Position numbers and translations under genes: made by a program
In this document: piece by piece, positions 24,701 through 33,682 of the stretch
How positions within the stretch are numbered: the first letter of the stretch is position 1
Layout: every line of letters starts with the position of its first letter
NCBI GenBank assembly: GCA_016841675.1
Contig: JAENYQ010000024.1
Span: forward strand, 1 to 41,919
Direction of reading: 5' to 3'
DNA: 41,919 bases
DNA from: Desulfotomaculum sp.
GTDB lineage: Bacteria; Bacillota; Desulfotomaculia; Desulfotomaculales; Desulfallaceae
The notes under the pieces: generated by a model
The model's database searches: none
Told to the model about the DNA's origin: nothing
What the model saw: the letters and a program-made list of their open reading frames with translations, nothing else

Positions 24701-25632
24701 TAGCATTCGTTTTTCCGGGACAGGGTTCCCAGCAAGTGGGCATGGGTAAACCATTATATGACCGGTTTGATTTCGTGCGGGAAATCTTTAATGAAGCTGA
24801 TAAAGTACTGGGTTTTTCGCTTACTAATTTAATTTTTGGCGGTCCTGAAGATGAACTTCAAAAAACCGCCAATGCCCAGCCAGCGATACTGACTATTAGT
24901 GTGGCCATGCATGAACTGCTAAAGCGAAGCGGTATCAAACCTGATGCCGTGGCCGGCCACAGCCTTGGTGAATACTCAGCTCTGGTGGCGGCGGGTGCGT
25001 TACATTTTCGGGACGCAGTACGCCTGGTACGTTTGCGTGGTCAGTATATGCAAGAGGCTGTGCCCTTGGGTCAGGGCGGCATGGTGGCAGTGCTTGGTCT
25101 GTCCGGGGATGAGGCTCAAGCAGGCTGCCTGCGTGTATCCGATGTAGGCATTGTGGAAACCGCCAATTTTAACTGCCCCGGTCAAGTGGTGGTAGCCGGC
25201 GAGACAGCCGCCCTAAAGCGGGCTATGGAAGTTTTTAAGGAAATGGGTGCCCGGCGCTGTATACCGCTTCAGGTTAGTGCGCCATTCCACAGCAGCTTGA
25301 TGCTGTCCGCAGCTCGCAAACTGCAGCCCCAGCTTGAGCAGGTGGAAATTAAAGATCCGCAAATTCCGGTGGTAGCAAATATAAACGCCGACTATGTCAG
25401 GACAGCGAGTGAGGTACGGGACGCCCTGCTAAGGCAGGTTTCCGGAGCCGTAATGTGGCAGCAGTCAATAAAACGGTTGATCGCTGACGGACATAAAGTA
25501 TTCCTGGAAGTAGGCCCCGGACAGGTGTTGACCGGTTTAATCAAGAAAATTAATCAGGAAGTCAGTCTGGTCAACCTGAAAGGAGAAATAGAGCCGGAAA
25601 AAATTAGTGCCCGGTTCAAGGAGGTTATTTGA
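24697..25632 (+). CDS. fabD: Malonyl-CoA:ACP transacylase
   Basis: FabD loads malonyl groups onto ACP. The 311-residue protein has FVFPGQGSQ at the start, the nucleophile Ser89 in GHSLGEYSAL, an RLRGQYMQEA segment with the carboxylate-binding arginine, and His198 in APFHSSL. The ATG overlaps the fabK stop (ATGA), indicating coupled translation. Confidence 0.97.
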   Translation: MIAFVFPGQGSQQVGMGKPLYDRFDFVREIFNEADKVLGFSLTNLIFGGPEDELQKTANAQPAILTISVAMHELLKRSGIKPDAVAGHSLGEYSALVAAGALHFRDAVRLVRLRGQYMQEAVPLGQGGMVAVLGLSGDEAQAGCLRVSDVGIVETANFNCPGQVVVAGETAALKRAMEVFKEMGARRCIPLQVSAPFHSSLMLSAARKLQPQLEQVEIKDPQIPVVANINADYVRTASEVRDALLRQVSGAVMWQQSIKRLIADGHKVFLEVGPGQVLTGLIKKINQEVSLVNLKGEIEPEKISARFKEVI

Positions 25633-26375
25633 TGAACCTTAGCGGCAAGGTAGCGCTGGTGACCGGTTCTTCCCGGGGCATTGGGCGAGCGGTGGCACTG
25701 GAACTGGCCAGGCGGGGTGCCGCGGTGGCTGTGAACTACGCCGGTAACGCCGCAGCGGCTGAGGAAACAGCCACTGCGGTGCGAGATACAGGAGCGCGGG
25801 CAATGGTTGTCAGGGCAGATGTGGCGGTTCAGGAACAAGTGGATAGTATGGTCAGGTCCGTCATGGATGAATATGGCCGGTTGGACATCCTGGTAAATAA
25901 TGCCGGGGTGACCCGCGATAACCTGCTACCCCGACTGCGTGAAGAAGACTGGGATACCGTGCTTAACATCAATCTTAAAGGGGCTTATAACTGTTCACGG
26001 GCTGTGATGCGGCCAATGTTGAAAGCAAAGTGGGGACGTATTATAAACATCAGCTCGGTAGTTGGGCTAACCGGTAACCCGGGACAGGCAAACTATGCTG
26101 CGTCCAAGGCGGGACTGCTGGGGCTTACCAAATCGGTGGCCCAGGAAATGGGTTCCCGCAATATTACAGTGAACGCTGTGGCACCGGGTTATATAGAAAC
26201 TGAAATGACGGCTCTGTTACCGAATGAAAACAAAGACGCTCTTCTTAGCCGTGTAGCCCTGCGCAGATTGGGCAAACCGGATGAAGTGGCCTCGGCGGTG
26301 GCTTTTTTAGCCAGCGAGGAAGCAGGTTATATTACCGGTCAGGTAATAGTAGTGGATGGCGGAATGGTGATGTAG
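25632..26375 (+). CDS. fabG: 3-oxoacyl-ACP reductase
   Basis: FabG reduces 3-oxoacyl-ACP with NADPH. The 247-residue short-chain dehydrogenase has the nucleotide motif TGSSRGIG (11-18), NNAG (89-92), and the catalytic Ser142, Tyr155 and Lys159 (YAASK). It ends in the usual [12 protein letters not shown]. The ATG at 25632, which shares one base with the fabD stop, is chosen because AAGGAGG lies 7 bases upstream; the TTG at 25629 is less well placed. Confidence 0.97.
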   Translation: MNLSGKVALVTGSSRGIGRAVALELARRGAAVAVNYAGNAAAAEETATAVRDTGARAMVVRADVAVQEQVDSMVRSVMDEYGRLDILVNNAGVTRDNLLPRLREEDWDTVLNINLKGAYNCSRAVMRPMLKAKWGRIINISSVVGLTGNPGQANYAASKAGLLGLTKSVAQEMGSRNITVNAVAPGYIETEMTALLPNENKDALLSRVALRRLGKPDEVASAVAFLASEEAGYITGQVIVVDGGMVM

Positions 26376-26400
26376 AAAAACTAAAAAGGAGGTGAACGAT

Positions 26401-26634
26401 GTGTCTTCAATTTATGATCAGGTAAAAGCAATTATCGTTGAACAGTTAGGCGTTGACGCCGACGATGTAAAAACCGAGGCCTCATTTGTCGACGACCTGG
26501 GCGCAGACTCGCTTGACATTGTTGAACTGGTTATGGCCTTGGAAGAAAAGTTTGATTTGCAGATACCCGATGAGGATGCAGAAAAAATTCGCAAGGTGGG
26601 AGAAGCTGTCAAATATATTCAGGACCATCAATAA
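26401..26634 (+). CDS. acpP: Acyl carrier protein
   Basis: ACP carries acyl chains on a 4'-phosphopantetheine arm attached to Ser37 in the [12 protein letters not shown] motif. The 77-residue acidic protein is of normal length. The GTG at 26401 is chosen because AGGAGG lies 8 bases upstream; an in-frame GTG at 26392 is inside that site. It is followed at once by a strong terminator, which would permit high ACP expression relative to fabF. Confidence 0.96.
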   Translation: MSSIYDQVKAIIVEQLGVDADDVKTEASFVDDLGADSLDIVELVMALEEKFDLQIPDEDAEKIRKVGEAVKYIQDHQ

Positions 26635-26642
26635 CAATAAAA

Positions 26643-26675
26643 AATCCCGCCGGCTAGTCACCGGTGGGGTTTTTT
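26643..26675 (+). terminator. Terminator between acpP and fabF
   Basis: CCCGCCGG pairs with CCGGTGGGG across a short loop (one mismatch or wobble) and runs into TTTTTT. It lies inside the fab gene cluster and should reduce read-through into fabF. Confidence 0.8.
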
Positions 26676-26692
26676 GGAATATGTAACTAAAG

Positions 26693-26757
26693 GAGTCAGA
26701 AGTCAGAATAAAAATAAGCAAACGGCTATAATCTAATTCTGACTACTGACTACTGAT
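26693..26757. repeat. GTCAGAAT-type inverted repeat, copy 1
   Basis: Left arm GAGTCAGAAGTCAGAAT and right arm ATTCTGACTACTGACTACTG flank about 30 AT-rich bases. A related, longer copy lies at 40641-40764. It sits between the acpP terminator and fabF, suggesting an inserted miniature repeat element. Confidence 0.75.
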
Positions 26758-26789
26758 TACTTAAAATAAGGCGCCTGGGAGGTGCAAGT

Positions 26790-28031
26790 TTGTTAAAGAG
26801 AGCAGTGGTAACGGGCATTGGTGTGCTTACTCCAGTGGGAAACAATTTGGAGGAGTTCTGGACCAATCTGACCGATGGCAAAAGCGGCGTGGGCCCGATT
26901 ACCCGTTTTGATACGGAAGGCTATACCAGTAAAATAGCGGCGGAGGTAAAGAACTTTGATCCGGCGGATTATATTGACCGTAAAGAAGCGCGCCGTATGG
27001 ATCGGTTTACCCAGTTCGCCGTGGCCTCTACCGGCATGGCGGTTGAAAACGCCGGGCTGAACATTGAGAAACTTAATCGCGCCCGCTGTGGGGTAATTCT
27101 GGGTTCAGGTGTGGGCGGTATTGAAACTATGGAACAGCAGCACCGAATCTTATTAGAACGCGGCCCGGGACGGATTAGCCCTTTTTTTATTCCGATGATG
27201 ATATCCAACATGGGGTCGGGGCAGATCTCTATCCACTACGGGTTGCGTGGTTTTAATGTTACCACCACCAGTGCCTGTGCTTCCAGCACTAACGCCATCG
27301 GGGACGCATTCAAACTAATCCAGCGTGGACAGGCTGATTTAATGATCTCCGGCGGCACCGAGGCACCCGTCACCTCACTGGCCGTGGCGGGTTTTTGTTC
27401 CATGAAGGCTCTCTCTACCCGTAACGATGATCCTGCCGGGGCCAGCAGACCATTCGAAGCAGGCCGGGACGGTTTCGTCATTGGTGAGGGTGCCGTGATC
27501 CTGGTGCTGGAAGAAATGCAGCATGCCCTGGATCGGGGTGCCAATATATTGGCTGAAATAATCGGTTACGGGGCATCATGTGACGCCTACCATATCACGG
27601 CGCCGGATCCAGAGGGAACCGGGGCAGCATCGGCGATGCGCATGGCCCTGGATGATGCCGGCCTGGCGCCTGATAAAGTTGATTATATCAACGCTCACGG
27701 CACTTCCACACCTTTAGGTGATAAATTGGAGACATTGGCGATTAAGGAAGTGTTCGGAGAGCATGCCGCTAAACTGGCTATAAGTTCTACCAAGTCAATG
27801 ACCGGTCACCTATTAGGCTCTGCGGGCGGCCTGGAAGCGGCGGTATGCGCGTTATCCATTACCAGGGGGGTAATTCCTCCCACCATAAACATGGATCATC
27901 CGGACCCGGAATGCGATTTGGACTACGTGCCCAACAATGCACGTCAAAAAGTGGTCGATGCTGCGCTGACTAATTCTTTCGGTTTCGGAGGTCACAATGC
28001 CACATTGATTTTTCAAAGGTTTAGTTTCTAA
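26790..28031 (+). CDS. fabF: 3-oxoacyl-ACP synthase II
   Basis: FabF extends acyl-ACP with malonyl-ACP. The 413-residue protein has the Cys-His-His triad at Cys163 ([14 protein letters not shown]), His303 ([11 protein letters not shown]) and His340 ([12 protein letters not shown]). TTG start with GGAGG at about 7 bases. Unlike the upstream genes it is separated by a terminator and a repeat, so it may depend on read-through or its own promoter; a TATAAT at 26727 has no good -35. rnc follows after 18 bases. Confidence 0.97.
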   Translation: MLKRAVVTGIGVLTPVGNNLEEFWTNLTDGKSGVGPITRFDTEGYTSKIAAEVKNFDPADYIDRKEARRMDRFTQFAVASTGMAVENAGLNIEKLNRARCGVILGSGVGGIETMEQQHRILLERGPGRISPFFIPMMISNMGSGQISIHYGLRGFNVTTTSACASSTNAIGDAFKLIQRGQADLMISGGTEAPVTSLAVAGFCSMKALSTRNDDPAGASRPFEAGRDGFVIGEGAVILVLEEMQHALDRGANILAEIIGYGASCDAYHITAPDPEGTGAASAMRMALDDAGLAPDKVDYINAHGTSTPLGDKLETLAIKEVFGEHAAKLAISSTKSMTGHLLGSAGGLEAAVCALSITRGVIPPTINMDHPDPECDLDYVPNNARQKVVDAALTNSFGFGGHNATLIFQRFSF

Positions 28032-28049
28032 AGGAAAGGCTGAAAATTT

Positions 28050-28790
28050 ATGGGTAAGCCGGTAACGGATATGCAAAAATTGCAGCAGCTGTTACAATAT
28101 AGATGGCGTGACCAATCCCTCTTGCACCGGGCGCTGGTGCACAGTTCATTCACCTACGAAAGCCGGGACAGGGAAGAATCTAATAACGAACGTCTCGAAT
28201 TTTTAGGTGACGCCGTACTACAAATAATCGTTAGCGAGCACTATTACAAACTATTTCAGGACAAAACCGAGGGTGAGCTGTCCAAGATGCGTGCCCTGAC
28301 GGTTTGTGAAACGTCCCTGGCCAGGGTGGCCAGGAGTCTGGAGTTGGGCAGATTCATTCTATTGGGTCGTGGTGAAGAACGGACCGGCGGACGTGAACGT
28401 ACTTCTTTGCTGGCGGACGCCGTTGAGGCACTGCTTGGTTCTATTTACCTGGACGCCGGTCTTGAAGAATCCCGTCGCGTCACACTGCGCCTGCTGGACG
28501 ATGTTATGGAAGACGTTATTACAGGCCAGGCACTCCGTGATTACAAGTCCGAATTACAGGAACTGCTGCAGCGTGACTCCACTGAACCCGTGACTTATCG
28601 GATTGTGGACGAATCAGGTCCCGATCATGACAAGATGTTCACCACCATAGTAATGCACCTGGGAATCCGATTGGGTGAGGGCAGAGGTCGATCGAAAAAA
28701 GAAGCCGAGCAGCACGCGGCCAGAATGGCTTTAGAAAGAATATCCAAAGAAGAACGCGCCGGGGAGGTAAAAAATGGGTCTGTTTGGTAA
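28050..28790 (+). CDS. rnc: Ribonuclease III
   Basis: RNase III cuts double-stranded RNA, including the 16S-23S precursor. The 246-residue protein has the signature NERLEFLGD at 46-54 with Glu50 and Asp54, the second metal-ligand pair Asp123 and Glu126 (LADAVEALLGS), and a C-terminal double-stranded RNA binding domain (about 165-235). The ATG is preceded by AAAGGAAAGG. It overlaps ftsY by 17 bases; the smc gene that often separates them in Firmicutes is absent. Confidence 0.96.
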   Translation: MGKPVTDMQKLQQLLQYRWRDQSLLHRALVHSSFTYESRDREESNNERLEFLGDAVLQIIVSEHYYKLFQDKTEGELSKMRALTVCETSLARVARSLELGRFILLGRGEERTGGRERTSLLADAVEALLGSIYLDAGLEESRRVTLRLLDDVMEDVITGQALRDYKSELQELLQRDSTEPVTYRIVDESGPDHDKMFTTIVMHLGIRLGEGRGRSKKEAEQHAARMALERISKEERAGEVKNGSVW

Positions 28791-29712
28791 ACTTAAAGAA
28801 AGCCTAAGCAAAACCCGCAAAAATTTTGTCGAGAAAATTGATACCATTGTCACCGGGCGCCGGCATATAGACGAGGAATTGTATGAAGAACTAGAGGAAG
28901 CACTTATTCAGGCTGACGTTGGCATCGAAGGCGCCTTAGACCTGGTGGAAAAGATGCGCACAGAAGTAAAGAAACGGCGCATCGGTGAACCGGAAGAATT
29001 AAAGAAATTATTAAAGGAACAGATGCTGGAGATACTGGGTGCGGAAACTTCCTCATTAAATCTGAATGGCGGTAAGCCTACCGTGATTATGGTGGTAGGG
29101 GTTAACGGTGTTGGAAAGACCACCACCATTGGTAAACTGGCCCATAATCTAAAGGCAGATGGCCAAAGTGTACTGCTTGGTGCGGCCGACACTTTCCGAG
29201 CGGCGGCAATCGACCAGTTGGAGATATGGGGCCAGCGGGCAGGTATCAACGTCATCAAACACAATGAGGGTTCCGATCCGGCCGCGGTGGCATACGACTC
29301 GCTGCAGGCCGCCAAAGCAAGGAATATAGATGTTTTGATTGTTGACACCGCCGGTCGGCTGCACACCAGGAGCAACCTGATGGATGAACTAAAGAAAATA
29401 CATCGGGTACTGGGGCGGGAAATGCCCGGTGCTCCACAGGAAGTGCTGCTGGTGTTAGATGCCACCACCGGCCAAAATGCCATCAACCAGGCCCGACTGT
29501 TTAAAGAAGCAGTGGGCGTCACCGGTGTAGCTTTAACCAAACTGGACGGCACAGCCCGGGGGGGCGTGGTTGTAGCTATAAAGCAAGTTCTGGATGTGCC
29601 GGTAAAACTGATTGGTATCGGAGAGGGTATTGGGGACCTGCGTCCCTTTAACGCCCGTGAATTCGTGGACGCACTTTTTGAAACAGAGAATAACCAGCAA
29701 CAAGCCGGATAA
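28774..29712 (+). CDS. ftsY: Signal recognition particle receptor FtsY
   Basis: FtsY is the SRP receptor GTPase that delivers ribosome-nascent chain complexes to the membrane. The 312-residue protein has only a short N-terminal region, then the helical N domain. Its G domain has G1 GVNGVGKT (109-116), DTFRAAA, G3 DTAGR (191-195) and G4 TKLD (255-258). The ATG lies inside the end of rnc behind GGGGAGG. Last gene of the cluster; a hairpin follows at 29757. Confidence 0.97.
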   Translation: MGLFGKLKESLSKTRKNFVEKIDTIVTGRRHIDEELYEELEEALIQADVGIEGALDLVEKMRTEVKKRRIGEPEELKKLLKEQMLEILGAETSSLNLNGGKPTVIMVVGVNGVGKTTTIGKLAHNLKADGQSVLLGAADTFRAAAIDQLEIWGQRAGINVIKHNEGSDPAAVAYDSLQAAKARNIDVLIVDTAGRLHTRSNLMDELKKIHRVLGREMPGAPQEVLLVLDATTGQNAINQARLFKEAVGVTGVALTKLDGTARGGVVVAIKQVLDVPVKLIGIGEGIGDLRPFNAREFVDALFETENNQQQAG

Positions 29713-30308
29713 AAGAATTAAAGTCAGTCCCCTAAATGTGATGTTCTTCCCTAAAAGCCCCCTGCTCCATAAAGGGGGCAAAATAAACTTTTGTCTGACA
29801 AGTTATTTAAAAAAAATAAAAATTTGAAAAGGATCTTTAATTCTGACGAAGAATACTATTGAATATACTAGTTGATTAAGGAAAGAGATAAAAACGAAAG
29901 GAGGATAAGTGTACAAGCTTTAGGTAATTGAAAGTGTTTTTACGGTTCAGAGATTTTAAAATATTTAAAAGACTATCTGAATTCATCGGTTCGCACAGTT
30001 GCATTAAAAGAAAATAACTGAAGATTTCAACTTAAGCTTAAAAATGGACAGACCACAAGAAGCCTAACGCTCTTAATCTTTCAAAAATGAGTTCAGGTTT
30101 AAATCAAGTAGTCAATCTATTGGAAATCAATCAGTATGTTTATTAACACTCTAAAAGTTTTAGTATGAAAAAATAATTCACTTCATGCTTATTTTTGGTA
30201 AACAAGTTAATTTTTATTAAAAATATTAAAAAGAATTTTCAGTTGGTAGCCTTTAGCAAAGTGAATGCCGAGAGTCTATTAACACAATCAAATAGGGAGG
30301 TAATAATT
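29713..30308. other. AT-rich intergenic region upstream of dctP
   Basis: About 600 bases with no supported gene, except for the hairpin at 29757-29779. The open frame that continues upstream of dctP to 30195 has no ribosome binding site and is not considered coding. No clear sigma-54 (GG-N10-GC) or other promoter could be assigned. Confidence 0.5.
29757..29779 (+). terminator. Putative terminator after ftsY
   Basis: GCCCCCT pairs with AGGGGGC around a 9-base loop, 45 bases past ftsY, but is followed by A-rich sequence and not a T tract. It may be a weak terminator or a repeat fragment. Confidence 0.45.
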
Positions 30309-31400
30309 TTGAAATTCAAAAAAAGTTTATTATTTTCAATTGCCTTAATTGCTATGTTAGTTCTTCTTGCGGGGTGCGGAGGAGGTACGACAGAGGGACC
30401 TGCTGCAGATGAGAATACTGCAGTTGAGGAAACGATGAAACCGATAACATTAAAGTATGCCGATTTCTTCCCCAATACTCACCCGACATCGATAGCGATG
30501 ATGCAGCACTGGGGTAAAAGAGTTGAAGAAGTCACTGACGGCTTGGTAAAAGTGGATTATTATCCAGCGGGAACCTTATTAAAAAATGGTGATATTTATG
30601 AAGGAGTTGTGTCCGGTGTTGCGGATGTCGGTCACGATGTCTCCGGTTATAATATTGGCAGGTTGCCTGTATTAAATGCCATGTATGTGGGAGGAATTGA
30701 GTACAAAAGCGCTAAAGTAGCCAGCTATGTTGCCCGTGATCTGGTTAATGAACTTAAACCCAAAGAACTTGAGGATACCCAGCTTATGTTCATATACGGC
30801 ATTTCCCCCGGGGTTCTAATGACGACAAAGCCGGTAAGAACTATGGAAGATTTGAAAGGCATGCAAATTCGAGCCAGCGGTGCAAATGTTGATACGCTGG
30901 AATTATTGGGTGCAGTTCCAGTTGGTATAACCATAGCCGAGTCTTATGATTCGATGTCTAAAGGAGTAGTAGATGGAGCCATATTGCCTGCTGAACCACT
31001 TAAAGCTTTTAAATTAGGAGAAGTTACCAAATATGTCACCCAATCTAGTGTAATTTATAATACTGTTCACTGGTGCACAATGAATAAAGACGTATGGAAT
31101 TCCTTCCCCAAAGATATCCAAGATGCCATTAATGAAGTTAACGAGGAAGTATTTATGGTTGCTACTGAATTGTGGGATAAAGAAGGTGGATTAAGTCAAC
31201 AGGGTCTTGATTTTGCCGTTGAGAATGGCAATGAAATAATAACGCTCTCTGATGAAGAAAATGCAAGATGGAAGGAAAAGCTTAAGCCGTTACAGGGCGA
31301 ATATGCTAAATCATTGGATGAAAAAGGTATAGATGGGCAAGCAGTCATGGCTAAAGTTGTAGAGCTGACCGATAAATATAATAACGAATTCCATAAATAA
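30309..31400 (+). CDS. dctP: TRAP transporter substrate-binding lipoprotein
   Basis: This DctP-family extracytoplasmic protein binds a small organic acid and hands it to the DctQM membrane unit. The 363-residue protein has a lysine-rich start, a hydrophobic signal segment and a lipobox LAGC with Cys23, so it is predicted to be a lipoprotein. The block MEDLKGMQIRASG carries the arginine that usually pairs with the substrate carboxylate. TTG 30309 is chosen because GGGAGG lies 8 bases upstream. Its ligand is unknown. dctQ begins 343 bases downstream, an unusually long gap for this operon type. Confidence 0.93.
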   Translation: MKFKKSLLFSIALIAMLVLLAGCGGGTTEGPAADENTAVEETMKPITLKYADFFPNTHPTSIAMMQHWGKRVEEVTDGLVKVDYYPAGTLLKNGDIYEGVVSGVADVGHDVSGYNIGRLPVLNAMYVGGIEYKSAKVASYVARDLVNELKPKELEDTQLMFIYGISPGVLMTTKPVRTMEDLKGMQIRASGANVDTLELLGAVPVGITIAESYDSMSKGVVDGAILPAEPLKAFKLGEVTKYVTQSSVIYNTVHWCTMNKDVWNSFPKDIQDAINEVNEEVFMVATELWDKEGGLSQQGLDFAVENGNEIITLSDEENARWKEKLKPLQGEYAKSLDEKGIDGQAVMAKVVELTDKYNNEFHK

Positions 31401-31743
31401 GTAACGACTTTGTCAGCACCTGACCCTACATAGTGGGTCATTCTTAAGCACACTGGAACGGAATTAATCTGCGGTAAGGTTTAAAACCAGGGTGGATATA
31501 TTGCAAACTCCGCCCTGGCTTTATGTCCACGCAATAACTATGTTACTGAACGCTGCACGACTCTTAATAAGAGTTCCAGGTCCAAGCTAGCGGTCCAGCC
31601 TCAGACTTTGCGGAAACACGGGCCTGGGTGCTCCCGTTAAGGCGGCAGAAGCTCGGAAATAAAGAGTAAACCCGCCGTTGGTGTGCTTGTTTTTATCGGG
31701 GCAAGCCCAGCTCTATTATTATATTACAAGGGATGTTGAAAAG
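31401..31743 (+). other. Long structured dctP-dctQ gap
   Basis: No gene. A hairpin at 31487-31518 is followed by a GC-rich stretch (about 31550-31690) with several possible stems: ACTCTT/AAGAGT, CGCT/AGCG, ACGGG/CCCGT. The composition contrasts with the flanking AT-rich DNA and resembles a folded RNA. I could not match it to a known riboswitch or RNA family. Confidence 0.4.
31487..31518 (+). terminator. Attenuator/terminator hairpin after dctP
   Basis: CCAGGGTGGA pairs with TCCGCCCTGG (10 bp with one G-T wobble, 12-base loop), followed by CTTTAT. Such a hairpin would make the binding protein more abundant than the membrane subunits. Confidence 0.6.
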
Positions 31744-32235
31744 GTGATAAAACTTTATAACAAGGTGATTAATCAAATTAACGACTGGGTTAAAGATTTA
31801 GCTGCCATAGTTCTTGTCTTAATTACGATTCTTGTAGTAGCTAATGTTATTGTGAGGGTTGTTTTCGGTTCGGCCATTAAGGGCTCCTATGATATGGTAA
31901 TCATAGCGACGTCGGTTGTCATTTCTTTATCAATTGCCTATTGTGCGGTTAAGGATGGGCATGTTGCAGTAAGTTTATTCGTACAACGTCTTCCTTTTAA
32001 AGTACAAAAAATTATAGATTTCATTATCAGCTCCATCGTTATTGTTATTCTTTTATTAGTTACCTGGTATTTGGTACAGCATGCCAATACGATGCGCATG
32101 AATCATGAGGTCACTACTACGATTGGGATTCCATTTGCCCCATTTATCATTATAATTGCCGTGGGGACCGGTATGCTTGCCCTGGTGGTTTTTGGCAGGG
32201 TATTGAATTTATTCGTTAAAGAAGGTGATCAATAA
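31744..32235 (+). CDS. dctQ: TRAP transporter small permease subunit
   Basis: This 163-residue protein has four predicted membrane helices (starting near AAIVLVLITILVVANVIVRV) and the DctQ-family pattern, including SYDMVIIATSVVISLSIAYC and GHVAVSLFVQRLP. DctQ forms a complex with DctM. GTG 31744 is chosen because it gives the usual length and has AAGGGA about 10 bases upstream; the frame is open to 31678 but without a plausible start signal. dctM follows directly. Confidence 0.9.
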   Translation: MIKLYNKVINQINDWVKDLAAIVLVLITILVVANVIVRVVFGSAIKGSYDMVIIATSVVISLSIAYCAVKDGHVAVSLFVQRLPFKVQKIIDFIISSIVIVILLLVTWYLVQHANTMRMNHEVTTTIGIPFAPFIIIIAVGTGMLALVVFGRVLNLFVKEGDQ

Positions 32236-33549
32236 ATGGATCCTATGCTGACAGGGCTCATCGGCGTTATATTGTTTTTTGTTTTTATGGCCTTGCGCAT
32301 GCCTGTTGCCTATGCCATGTTGATCACCGGCATTTTTGGCATCTGTATTATTAATGCGCCTGTGGTTGCCTTTAAAATGGTTGCTACAGAGTTGTTTTCT
32401 ACTTTTTCTTCCTATTCGTTAAGTGTTATTCCGTTGTTTGTTTGGATGGGCTTTTTAGCTTATTATTCAGGTTTAGGCGCCAGACTGTTCGATTTTGTAT
32501 ATAAGTTAATGGGACATCTTCCCGGTGGGTTGGCAATTGCTGCTGAGGGAACAGCAGCGCTTTTTGGAGCAATTTCCGGATCTAATATGGCTACCTCTGC
32601 TACCATTGGCTCTATAGCCATACCTGAAATGAGAAAACGTGGCTATAATGTCTCACTGGCCACAGCAAGTATCGCAGCAGGTGGCATTCTTGGGGTGTTA
32701 ATCCCACCCAGCACTCTCTTTATCATCTACGGTGTGATTACAGAAAATTCGATTGGGGATCTGTTTCTATCGGGGATAATACCCGGCATTCTGCTCATGC
32801 TTATGTTTATGGCAGTAGTTTATATCTTAACACTAAGGGATCCTAAACTTGCTCCTTGCGGCGAGAAGGCAACTTGGAAAGAGAGATGGGTAGCGTTAAG
32901 ACGTGGTGGACTTTTGGAAGTTGGCATTGTTTTCGCCCTTTCTCTGGGGGGACTATTTGTGGGTTGGTTTACACCGACTGAGGCAGGTGCTGTTGGAGCC
33001 GCAGGTGTTTTTTTAATTACTGTACTTACTAGACAATTAAAGTGGGCCGGCCTAAAAAGTTCGCTGTATGACACGTTGCAAACCACAGCAATGATTATGT
33101 TTTTGATAGCATGCGCTAATGTGTTTGGTCGCTTTATAGCCATCACCCGACTGCCTTTTGAATTAGGCGGGTGGATAGAAGCTTTACCGTTACCGTCATT
33201 TGTTGTGATGGGCATTATATTGCTGATTTATTTAGTACTGGGTTTCTTTATGGATGCTTTAGCGTTAATTTTATTAACCGTGCCCATTTTTTACCCTACG
33301 GTCGTGAACACGTTAGGATATGACCCTATTTGGTTTGGGGTTATGATACTATTAGTAGCGGCGGCTGGAGTTATTACTCCGCCAGTGGGGGTTAACGTAT
33401 ATGTTATTAAGGGAGTTGCACCAGACGTTCCGCTGGAGACAATTTTCCGTGGCATATGGCCGTTTTTATATGCTATTACGGCACTCATTGTCTTACTCAT
33501 GTTAGTGCCAGAAATTGCTACGTTTTTACCGAGTTTATTGCACAAGTAG
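32236..33549 (+). CDS. dctM: TRAP transporter large permease subunit
   Basis: This 437-residue integral membrane protein of the DctM family is the ion-coupled (usually sodium) transport subunit, with about a dozen hydrophobic segments. Typical blocks are RMPVAYAMLITGI, GAISGSNMATSATIGSIAIPEM, GILGVLIPPSTLFIIYG and FTPTEAGAVGA. The ATG comes directly after the dctQ stop. A strong bidirectional terminator follows at 33560. Confidence 0.95.
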   Translation: MDPMLTGLIGVILFFVFMALRMPVAYAMLITGIFGICIINAPVVAFKMVATELFSTFSSYSLSVIPLFVWMGFLAYYSGLGARLFDFVYKLMGHLPGGLAIAAEGTAALFGAISGSNMATSATIGSIAIPEMRKRGYNVSLATASIAAGGILGVLIPPSTLFIIYGVITENSIGDLFLSGIIPGILLMLMFMAVVYILTLRDPKLAPCGEKATWKERWVALRRGGLLEVGIVFALSLGGLFVGWFTPTEAGAVGAAGVFLITVLTRQLKWAGLKSSLYDTLQTTAMIMFLIACANVFGRFIAITRLPFELGGWIEALPLPSFVVMGIILLIYLVLGFFMDALALILLTVPIFYPTVVNTLGYDPIWFGVMILLVAAAGVITPPVGVNVYVIKGVAPDVPLETIFRGIWPFLYAITALIVLLMLVPEIATFLPSLLHK

Positions 33550-33559
33550 AAACACTAGC

Positions 33560-33585
33560 AAAAGCCGGCTTAGAAGCCGGCTTTT
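33560..33585. terminator. Bidirectional terminator, dctM and copA
   Basis: AAAAGCCGGCT pairs perfectly with AGCCGGCTTTT around a TAGA loop. It lies between convergent operons. Confidence 0.85.
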
Positions 33586-33682
33586 GGCTATTTTACAAGA
33601 GCATATTGCAAAGTAAACCTTGTTGAATTTAACTGATCAATAACCCTTCCCAGGCATTGTTAATATTTATCTAATGAAAACT

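Noticed and set aside
31560-31680. Specific riboswitch call (SAM, c-di-GMP, ZTP, molybdenum cofactor)
   Set aside because: Individual short motifs resemble parts of these, but none of the conserved cores is complete. Reported only as unidentified structure.
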